The notes under the pieces were generated by a model. It was not told where the DNA came from and did not search any database. It saw only the letters and a program-made list of their open reading frames with translations. DNA of 42,428 nucleotides, taken from the NCBI GenBank assembly GCA_964580155.1, contig CAZOJP010000013.1:1-42428 (forward strand), in the 5' to 3' direction. Source of the DNA: Intestinibacillus sp964580155 (GTDB lineage Bacteria; Bacillota; Clostridia; Oscillospirales; Butyricicoccaceae). Every line of letters begins with the position of its first letter. Position 1 is the first letter of the stretch. This document shows, piece by piece, positions 15,690-21,697 of this stretch. The translations under genes were made by a program, and so were the position numbers.

Positions 15690-16736
15690 TTACTGCGCTG
15701 CGACGGCGGACGGATACAGCCCGTCGCCGACCGCATAGGCGCGCACCTTGTCGCCTGCCGCAAGCGTCAATTCCGATACATAGTCCTTCGCGCTGTCCGA
15801 ATAGCGCGGATCCGAGCCGTCGAGCGTGTAGCGAATCGCCGCGCCGCTCGTCGCGCAGGTGATCGCCGCGGTCTGTCCGCTGACCGAAACGGCAGGCGTG
15901 CGCGTCACCTTGTCCGCCGCGACAAGCGCATACACGCCTGCGCTCTTTGCGCCGAGCACGAACGCGTCATAATAGTGGCGGCCCTCGATGAGCGCGCCCG
16001 ACACGCCGACCGGATCCTCGTGCACCTTGGCATCGGAGATTTTATACGGCAGCAGCACCGCATCGCGGTGGGTCAGGATGAAGTAGCAGTTTTCCGGCAG
16101 ATAGCTCTTGGGCACGCGCACCAGCTGCATGCCGAAGATTTCGCCGACCACGCCCTTTGCCAGGCTCTTTTCGCCGAGTGCGGGCACGCCCGTGAACTCC
16201 TCCGAGGTGCAGACGTACTTATAAAGCGCACTCGTCAGATAGACATAGCGGTTGTCGTCCGGCACGAGCGCATCGTCGAGCACCTGCGCGCCGCGTGCGA
16301 GCAGCGACACGATGTTTGCGCTGCTCGGCGCGGCAGCGGCCTGCTCCACCGTGCCTGCCAGGGTGGCAAAGCGGCGCAGTGCGTAGCGGTCGGCCGCCGG
16401 GGTGGATTTTTCGCTCAGCTGCAGGCGCAGCATATCTGCGGCGCGCTTGGCAAGGTTCTGGTCGAGGTTGTTGCCCTTGTCAATCGTCAGCGTGAAGGAC
16501 TTGTCCTGCGTCATTTTCAGCTCCTGCACGGTGTCCTGCATTTCGGTCGGCGTGCCATAGCGGTTCAGGCCGTCGCGCACATAGTCGCATTCCTCCACGG
16601 TGATCGGGGTGTAGACCTTGAGCGTCTTGACGCCGGTCAGGTCAAAGCTGTTTGCGGTCTTGCCCTTGACAAACGAGCCCGCGGTGAACACCGACGCAAT
16701 CTGGTCGGCATATTTTGTTGCAAGATTGATAGCCAT
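15690..16736 (-). CDS. Phage major capsid protein with C-terminal chitobiase-type domain
   Basis: A 348-residue coat protein. The N-terminal part (1 to about 275) matches a capsid type common in Firmicute phages: LTGVKTLKVYTP, then RYGTPTEMQDTVQELKM and KSFTLTIDKGNNLDQ are its most recognisable stretches. Residues about 277-348 form an added beta-sandwich of the CHB_HEX_C type, with GAAIRYTLDGSDPRYSDSA and a final VRAYAVGDGLYPS. In phages such additions usually project from the shell and may bind sugars. ATG at 16736 has AAGGAGG upstream. It follows the scaffold gene by 24 bases, the standard order. No large internal cleavage signal is obvious. Confidence 0.88.
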   Translation of the reverse strand: MAINLATKYADQIASVFTAGSFVKGKTANSFDLTGVKTLKVYTPITVEECDYVRDGLNRYGTPTEMQDTVQELKMTQDKSFTLTIDKGNNLDQNLAKRAADMLRLQLSEKSTPAADRYALRRFATLAGTVEQAAAAPSSANIVSLLARGAQVLDDALVPDDNRYVYLTSALYKYVCTSEEFTGVPALGEKSLAKGVVGEIFGMQLVRVPKSYLPENCYFILTHRDAVLLPYKISDAKVHEDPVGVSGALIEGRHYYDAFVLGAKSAGVYALVAADKVTRTPAVSVSGQTAAITCATSGAAIRYTLDGSDPRYSDSAKDYVSELTLAAGDKVRAYAVGDGLYPSAVAAQ

Positions 16737-16760
16737 CTCTTCTTTTCCTCCTTATTTGTG

Positions 16761-17207
16761 TCACTTGCCCAGCAGCGCACGCACGACGGGATCGCCCTCG
16801 GGCGCCTCCCCGTCCGACGCTGCGGAGCCGATTTCGAGCGCGCGGTTTGCCCGATCCTTTGCCAGCGCGGCAAGCTGCGCGCGCAGCTGCGCGATTTCAT
16901 GCTTGCGGTATGCCGCGACGAGGCTGCCCTCCGCCTGTGCGTCCTGCCACACCTCGGGCGGAATATCCGCGGGCGCGACGTCGGGATATTCCGCGATAAA
17001 CGCGGCGTATACCCCGTTCATGGACGCGGTGGGTGCGTCCGCCGCGTGTTCGCGCTGCACCGCCTGATTTTGCGCCTCCAGCCCGGCCTGTGCCGCCTGC
17101 ACCAGCTGCTCGCGCGTCAGCGCAAGGGTCTGTCCGTCCACCTGCACCGCATAGGTCTGTGTGTCCGGCGCTCCTGCGCCGGCTCCTGCTTCCAAAATGC
17201 CGTTCAT
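16761..17207 (-). CDS. Phage scaffolding protein
   Basis: A 148-residue acidic, helix-rich protein between portal and capsid genes, the normal place for a scaffold that templates shell assembly and then leaves. The middle is predicted helix (LALTREQLVQAAQAGLEAQ), and a second helix pair ends in HEIAQLRAQLAALAKDRANRA, a coiled-coil-like segment. The C-terminus ends GDPVVRALLGK, a short end typical of scaffold tails that touch the coat protein, though usually basic. Its ATG overlaps the portal stop by four bases (ATGA), with AAGGAG ten bases upstream. Identification rests on position, size and helical character. Confidence 0.75.
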   Translation of the reverse strand: MNGILEAGAGAGAPDTQTYAVQVDGQTLALTREQLVQAAQAGLEAQNQAVQREHAADAPTASMNGVYAAFIAEYPDVAPADIPPEVWQDAQAEGSLVAAYRKHEIAQLRAQLAALAKDRANRALEIGSAASDGEAPEGDPVVRALLGK

Positions 17208-18718
17208 GCGTTTGTCGCTCCTTCCTCGGCCGGCTCCTTCTGCTTTTCCCGCAGCGCGCGCAGCAGAGCCGTTTTGCCGCGCACCTGTGTGTCCGGGATG
17301 TTTTCGACGTAGAGCAGCGGATCTGTGATGATGCCGCTTTCGAGCAAATGGTCGTTTGTCACGGTCTGCATGGTTTCCGACCAGTAGCTCGCCGCGCCGA
17401 CCTCCACGTTTACGGTCAGCTCGCGCCCTGCAAGCGCGCCGAAGTCATAGGTCACCGTGCGCTCGCTCCCGTCCTCGGCCGTCAGGCGATAGCTGCGCTC
17501 CCCGTAGTGCGCGCCCATGAGGTCGAGGAAAATGCGCGCCCAGTCCTCGGTGAAGCGGTAAAACTCCATACGGGTCAGCTCCATCGGCGCGGCGGTCGCC
17601 TGCTGCACCGCGACAATCGCCGAGGTGTTCGTCGGCACCACATTGCCCAGCGCGGCATCCGACGCGCCCATCAGCTCCATCGTGTCGCGCATCATCTGCT
17701 TGAGCACGGCAAGCACCTGCGCGGAGATGTCCGGCGCGCGAAACGCGGTTAAAATCGCCTCGTTCGGGTTGCCGTGCATGCCGATCGCCTTGCCCACGTC
17801 GCTGGAATAGCCGTTTGGAAAGCGCGTCATATCGTAAATGACCTTGGGGAACGCAACCTGCTTGATGCACTGCACATACATCGAATACAGCTTGTTAATC
17901 GCAATCTGGTTCGGAATCGCCTCGGTGACGGGTGACGCGCCGTGGCACGAATTTTTGACGCGGTACCAGCTCATGTACGCGATCGGATAGCGCGTGTACG
18001 GTGTGCGTTTTTCCGGCATGATCGTCGCGGTGCGCGTCACCTTGACAAAGTGGATGCCGTCGTCCTCGCGCCACATTTTAAGCAGCGCGGTCGCATAGGG
18101 CACGCCGTCGTCCGGATCCGCGCCGTCGGGCACGATCGCGTTGATGTCCGCCGCCGCGGCATGGTGTCGCAGCGCCTCGCACTTGAGCTCGTCGACATCC
18201 CGGCGCATCGCGAGCAGGATATAGGGCTGCTTTTGCACCTCGTCCGACGCGGTGTTGCCGAAAAAGATGTTCGTATTGTCGATATGCTCGACCGCAATCT
18301 CGCCGCGCACCGCCTGTCCGCTCTCGCGCGACGGGTCAAAGTGCACATAGAAGCAGCCGTCGCCGTCCACGCACGCGTCGCGCAGCAGCTGCCTGCCCAT
18401 GCTTTTGACGCGGCTGCGCTCAATCGCTTCACAAAATGCCTGCGACAGCACGCGCTCGGCCGCCGGATCGCCGTCAAAGGGCGCGGCATGCACCGCGACA
18501 TCGTCCGATACCAGCATACTGACGAACAGATTGACGCAGCGGCGCAGCACGTTGAAAATGAGCGGATCGAGCGCGCGCACGCGCAGCCCCTCCCATTGCC
18601 TGCCGAGGAAAAAATCCTCGTTGCGGCGCACGCGGTCATACAGCCCGATGCGCTGCTTGTATGCCTGTCCGCGCTCGTATTCGCGCCAGATGCCCGCAGG
18701 GGTCACTTCACGTTTCAT
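17204..18718 (-). CDS. Phage portal protein
   Basis: A 504-residue protein forming the dodecameric DNA gate at one capsid vertex. Diagnostic stretches are the N-terminal wing (YKQRIGLYDRVRRNEDFFLGRQWEG), PLIFNVLRRCVNLFVSMLVSDD, and the later HGASPVTEAIPNQIAINKLYSM and NTSAIVAVQQATAAPMEL, which resemble the stem and crown-proximal helices of podovirus-like portals. The ATG at 18718 is preferred over an ATG at 18724 because GGGAGG is six bases before the former and abuts the latter. The start overlaps the small membrane protein gene by 11 bases and the end overlaps the scaffold start. The frame is intact with no internal stop. Confidence 0.88.
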   Translation of the reverse strand: MKREVTPAGIWREYERGQAYKQRIGLYDRVRRNEDFFLGRQWEGLRVRALDPLIFNVLRRCVNLFVSMLVSDDVAVHAAPFDGDPAAERVLSQAFCEAIERSRVKSMGRQLLRDACVDGDGCFYVHFDPSRESGQAVRGEIAVEHIDNTNIFFGNTASDEVQKQPYILLAMRRDVDELKCEALRHHAAAADINAIVPDGADPDDGVPYATALLKMWREDDGIHFVKVTRTATIMPEKRTPYTRYPIAYMSWYRVKNSCHGASPVTEAIPNQIAINKLYSMYVQCIKQVAFPKVIYDMTRFPNGYSSDVGKAIGMHGNPNEAILTAFRAPDISAQVLAVLKQMMRDTMELMGASDAALGNVVPTNTSAIVAVQQATAAPMELTRMEFYRFTEDWARIFLDLMGAHYGERSYRLTAEDGSERTVTYDFGALAGRELTVNVEVGAASYWSETMQTVTNDHLLESGIITDPLLYVENIPDTQVRGKTALLRALREKQKEPAEEGATNA

Positions 18719-18905
18719 CGTCATCCTCCCGTTGCGCCGCGCCCTGATAGCCGAGCAGCGCCGCCAAATCGTGTCCGAAGTCGTCCGTGCACGGCTTGTC
18801 CGTCGGCGTATGCGCGCCACGCGGCGCAGGCCGCCAGCCGCCCGAAAGCAGCGCGCCTGCCGCGGTCAGTAGCACCGCGCCGATTGAAAACAGCAAAAAT
18901 TCCAT
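18708..18905 (-). CDS. Small single-pass membrane protein between TerL and portal
   Basis: A 65-residue protein. The first 22 residues are hydrophobic (MEFLLFSIGAVLLTAAGALL), and the rest is polar and acidic at the end (REDDDET). ATG at 18905 has AAGGAG correctly spaced upstream. It begins 27 bases after the TerL stop and overlaps the portal start. No family is recognised. A membrane anchor inside a head-packaging operon is odd: it could tether packaging to the membrane or act in lysis, but nothing in the sequence decides this. Confidence 0.62.
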   Translation of the reverse strand: MEFLLFSIGAVLLTAAGALLSGGWRPAPRGAHTPTDKPCTDDFGHDLAALLGYQGAAQREDDDET

Positions 18906-18932
18906 CGTTCTCCTTTCAAAAATCCCGTTCGC

Positions 18933-20228
18933 CTAGCCATAGTCGAGGAATGCAGCCACCTCGTCGCGCTCCTCGCAGGGTGCGGCGATGTCCGCGCGCA
19001 GCGTCGTGCAAAAGCCGCGCAGCGCGTCGGGCGCATGCGTCAGCTCGTGCGGACGGTTCGCCGCGTCGTTCGGGTCGGCGCTGTCCGCCATCAGCGCGCC
19101 GAGCGTGCGGATGAGCTGGGTGCAGGTATCAAAAATCCGCAGCTGCGGGGTCAAAATCCCCTGCTCATCCGGTCTGGGCTGCAAATATTCCTTGACCGCA
19201 AGCCAGCCCGCCACGCGGCGGTTGTCGCTCCTGTCAAAATACAGCCCGTGCTGCGCGAAAATCTCGACCGCCGAGCGGCCGGTTTCCTGCCGCCTGCCCC
19301 ACAGATCGGGCGGCGCAAACCGCTGCCGGATGCACTCGCCCGGCGCTTCCGCCGCGCGCAGCCGCTGCGCCGCCGCGGACACAATCAGTCCGCTTTCGTA
19401 CACCTCGCGATACACAAATGCGCGGCCGCGCGGATCCACCGCAATCCAAAGTGCGGCGAGCATGTCCAGCCCATAGTCGATCGTCAAATAGCGCGGCCAT
19501 TCCCCGGGGATTGCGCACGGCGAAATAACGTGCATGCCGCGCGAAAATTCCGGAAAAAACCGCCCCTTTGTCAGCTCCCAGTCGCCCTCGAGCAGCGCGC
19601 GCCGCTCGTTTTCCCCCAGCTGCCGCAGCCGATCCAAATAGCCCGGATCGTGCGCCATCAAAAACCGGTTGTCCTGCACCCTTGCAGGCAGAAACAGCCG
19701 CGTGCGCCCGTCAAACGGCACGGAGCGGTTGGGCGGCATCGCGTCGATATAGCGCCGCTTGACCCAGTCATGCCCCACGCCGCCCGGGTTTGTCGTGCCC
19801 TTGACGAGCTTCGGATAGCCGTTCGCGCCGCGTATGCGGCTGAGCAGATAGGTGAACTGAAACCGCGTGAAATGCGTCAGCTCGTCAAATCGAATCACGT
19901 CGTATTCCGCGCTTTGGTACTTTACCACATCGCTTTCCGCGTCGCAGTAGCCAAATTCCAGCTCGGAGCCGTTGCAAAACCGCCAGCGGCGCGCGCTTGC
20001 CACATAGTTTCCCACAGCCTGTGGATAGAGCGTCAGGCTGACGCGCACCAGCGAGCGCTCCAGCTCGGGCATGGTGCGCCGCAGCAAAAGCTGGTGTGAG
20101 CCCGCGTAGCGCAGCGCGTAAATGAGCGCATCGATGAGCTGCGCCCAGCTCTTTCCGCCGCCTGCCGCGCCGCCGAACAGCGTTTCATCCGCCTCCGAGC
20201 GCAAAAACGCAAGCTGCTGCGGTGTCAC
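18933..20228 (-). CDS. terL: Phage terminase large subunit (TerL)
   Basis: The DNA-packaging motor, with ATPase and nuclease domains. The 431-residue length from GTG at 20228 is normal. Walker A is FGGAAGGGKSWA (residues about 20-31), Walker B is VIRFDELTHF with the catalytic Glu, and KGTTNPGG is the coupling motif. The C-terminal nuclease begins with the acidic YLTIDYGLD strand, and another acidic site lies near the end (HAPDALRGF). GTG is chosen because the protein family begins just before GVTPQQLAFL; longer upstream frame codes arginine-rich non-protein sequence. It starts eight bases after the preceding small gene and has only a distant ribosome site, so coupling is likely. All key residues are intact, which argues against simple decay. 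Confidence 0.9.
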   Translation of the reverse strand: MTPQQLAFLRSEADETLFGGAAGGGKSWAQLIDALIYALRYAGSHQLLLRRTMPELERSLVRVSLTLYPQAVGNYVASARRWRFCNGSELEFGYCDAESDVVKYQSAEYDVIRFDELTHFTRFQFTYLLSRIRGANGYPKLVKGTTNPGGVGHDWVKRRYIDAMPPNRSVPFDGRTRLFLPARVQDNRFLMAHDPGYLDRLRQLGENERRALLEGDWELTKGRFFPEFSRGMHVISPCAIPGEWPRYLTIDYGLDMLAALWIAVDPRGRAFVYREVYESGLIVSAAAQRLRAAEAPGECIRQRFAPPDLWGRRQETGRSAVEIFAQHGLYFDRSDNRRVAGWLAVKEYLQPRPDEQGILTPQLRIFDTCTQLIRTLGALMADSADPNDAANRPHELTHAPDALRGFCTTLRADIAAPCEERDEVAAFLDYG

Positions 20229-20236
20229 GCCCAGTT

Positions 20237-20461
20237 TCAGGTCGGCTCGCCCTCGACCGTGAGCACCAGATGAAAGTCCCGTGCCGTTTCGCGCGGCATC
20301 AGCGTGTCGATCGTCTCCGCGAGCGCGCGCAGCTCCTTCGATGCCGCAATCAGCTCCTTGGCCTCGAGCGCGTCGTCGCGCAGCGTGCCGCGCAGCCGCT
20401 CCAGACAGATTGCCGCCGCCTCCAGCACCTCGGCGCGCATATTTTCGTCTTCCAATCGCAT
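20237..20461 (-). CDS. Small helical protein in the small-terminase position
   Basis: First gene of the cassette, 74 residues, mostly helical (AEVLEAAAICLERLRGTL, ALEAKELIAASKELRALAETIDTL). It lies directly upstream of TerL, where TerS is normally encoded, but it is about half the usual TerS length and shows no clear helix-turn-helix. ATG at 20461 follows a purine-rich AAGGGG ribosome site. It may be a minimal TerS, a shortened TerS, or another packaging factor. Transcription starts from the strong promoter about 45 bases upstream. Confidence 0.6.
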   Translation of the reverse strand: MRLEDENMRAEVLEAAAICLERLRGTLRDDALEAKELIAASKELRALAETIDTLMPRETARDFHLVLTVEGEPT

Positions 20462-20504
20462 CCCTTCCCCTTTCCATCCCGTTTTCTCCGTACGGATGTT
20501 TGAT

Positions 20505-20533
20505 ATAATAGTCCCGAACGCGCGTTCTGTCAA
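20505..20533 (-). promoter_or_regulatory. Strong promoter of the phage-like cassette
   Basis: Minus-strand TTGACA (20528-20533), 17-bp spacer, TATTAT (20505-20510). A perfect -35 box and ideal spacing directly upstream of the first cassette gene indicate that the operon can be read by the housekeeping polymerase. Confidence 0.8.
20516..20527. promoter_or_regulatory. Perfect palindrome in the cassette promoter spacer (candidate operator)
   Basis: GAACGCGCGTTC fills 12 of the 17 spacer bases and directly abuts the -35 box. A repressor bound here would exclude RNA polymerase. No phage repressor gene is in the window, so a host or unlinked factor would have to act. Confidence 0.55.
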
Positions 20534-20570
20534 GCACTTTTGCAAACTTTTGTTCTGCGCGTTGCGCACA

Positions 20571-20612
20571 AAAAAAGGACCGCTGCACCGTTTCCGTGTG
20601 CAACGATCCTTT
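20571..20612 (-). terminator. Terminator of the YbjN-like gene
   Basis: Interrupted stem: A-run plus GGA pairs with TCC plus T-run, with an inner GTGCAAC/GCTGCAC helix. It sits just after the leftward gene ending at 20630 and insulates it from the phage cassette promoter. Confidence 0.75.
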
Positions 20613-20629
20613 TTTGCTTGTAAAGTGCC

Positions 20630-21118
20630 TTACTGCTGCGCTTTTTGTGCGGCTTTCTGCCACTGCTGCTGCAAGAACGCGAGTGCCTTTGCCGGCTCCT
20701 CGTTCGCGGTTGCGACCGCAAGGATGCCGAGCGCATAGCGGTCGAGCATCATCACCCCCACGCGGATCATGCGCCCCGTGATATCCGGGTCGATGCTCTC
20801 GTCCTGCGGCGCCATGCCGGTGGTCTTATAGCGCACCTCGCCGTCGGAAAAATCCATTTCGAAGTTTCCGTGGTACAGCCCGTAATTGGCGCGGGCGAGG
20901 AACTCCGCAACCGCAAGGCGGCGCTCCTCGGGCACCCGAACCGGGAACACGGTGTAGCACAGCAGCGTCGACTCGTCGACGGGCGACAGGACGCACGCGC
21001 AGCTTTCCACAGACTGCAGCTTCATGTGCAGCATCACATAGTTTTTGTCCTCGTGCAGCTCATACTGCCACTCCTCGTGGTTGAGATAGCGGACGACGTC
21101 GGTCATTGTAACGGCCAT
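20630..21118 (-). CDS. YbjN domain-containing protein
   Basis: A 162-residue soluble alpha/beta protein resembling the YbjN (bacterial sensory transduction regulator) fold, also used by type III secretion chaperone-like proteins. The pattern of an N-terminal helix (TMTDVVRYLNHE), strands with YVMLHMKLQS, then EERRLAVAEFLARANYGLYHGNFEMDFSDGEVRYK is typical: RRxxVAEFLxRANYGLxxGNFE. The biochemical role of the family is unclear. ATG at 21118 has GGAAG about ten bases upstream; an ATG four codons later is an alternative. It lies 24 bases after the flavin reductase gene and is probably in the same leftward unit. Confidence 0.78.
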   Translation of the reverse strand: MAVTMTDVVRYLNHEEWQYELHEDKNYVMLHMKLQSVESCACVLSPVDESTLLCYTVFPVRVPEERRLAVAEFLARANYGLYHGNFEMDFSDGEVRYKTTGMAPQDESIDPDITGRMIRVGVMMLDRYALGILAVATANEEPAKALAFLQQQWQKAAQKAQQ

Positions 21119-21142
21119 TGATTTGTACTTCCTTTCACTTGC

Positions 21143-21649
21143 TTATACGTCGCGATAGCACGCGACAATCTCCCCGATGTACATCGTGTGATAGTTCTTG
21201 TCGGCATACCATTTGGGGTCGATCGCGGGGTCGATGAAATCCTCGGGTGCCACCGGGCCTGCGTAGCGCTTTTTGCACACAAAGACGGTTTCCGCCTCTG
21301 CAAAGGTGGGCTGCCCCTCCAAAAAGAGCGGAGTCAGGCCGCTGTCGCCCATTTTGTCGATGTCGCGTCCGGATTTGGAGCCCAGCCGGTTGAGCGCATC
21401 GCGGTGGCCCTCCTTGAGGAAGGTCAGCGTGTAGTACGCGCCCGCATCGACAAAGGTTTTGGTGTAGCGGGTCCGGCGGATGAACGCCATCGTGCTGGGC
21501 GCGCCCCACATAACGCCGACACCGCCCCAGCTTGCGGTCATGGTGTTGAAGTTCTGCTCGTCTCCCGCGGAAATGAGCATCCACCGCTTGCCAATCATAT
21601 CAAACGGATTGATGTGCAGCGTGTCCAGTGCAACTTTTTGTAATGCCAT
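21143..21649 (-). CDS. Flavin reductase-like protein (FMN-binding split barrel)
   Basis: A 168-residue protein of the flavoredoxin / flavin reductase-like family, which binds FMN and moves electrons in anaerobes. The hallmark is the stretch ISAGDEQNFNTMTASWGGVGVMWG, where the Asn-Thr-Met-Thr-Ser region contacts FMN phosphate, followed by FIRRTRYTKTFVDAG and YYTLTFLKEG. The C-terminus MYIGEIVACYRDV closes the barrel. ATG at 21649 has AGGAGG upstream. It follows ftsK on the same strand by about 50 bases. The electron partner is unknown. Confidence 0.85.
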   Translation of the reverse strand: MALQKVALDTLHINPFDMIGKRWMLISAGDEQNFNTMTASWGGVGVMWGAPSTMAFIRRTRYTKTFVDAGAYYTLTFLKEGHRDALNRLGSKSGRDIDKMGDSGLTPLFLEGQPTFAEAETVFVCKKRYAGPVAPEDFIDPAIDPKWYADKNYHTMYIGEIVACYRDV

Positions 21650-21697
21650 TGTTGTGTTCCTCCTATTTGGTATCTATTCTATGTGCAAACACGCAAA

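Noticed and set aside
18719..18820. N-terminal extension of the portal protein.
   Set aside because: The added residues are arginine-rich shadow sequence over the small membrane gene; the ribosome site supports 18718.
11974..20540. Attachment-site pair around the phage cassette (TTTTGCAA near 11971 and near 20538).
   Set aside because: Only eight bases shared, in AT-rich gaps, no integrase and no tRNA at either end; chance similarity is likely.
20229..20663. N-terminal extension of TerL.
   Set aside because: The frame codes Arg/Gly/Ala-rich sequence across the promoter, terminator and small gene; TerL homology begins near 20228.
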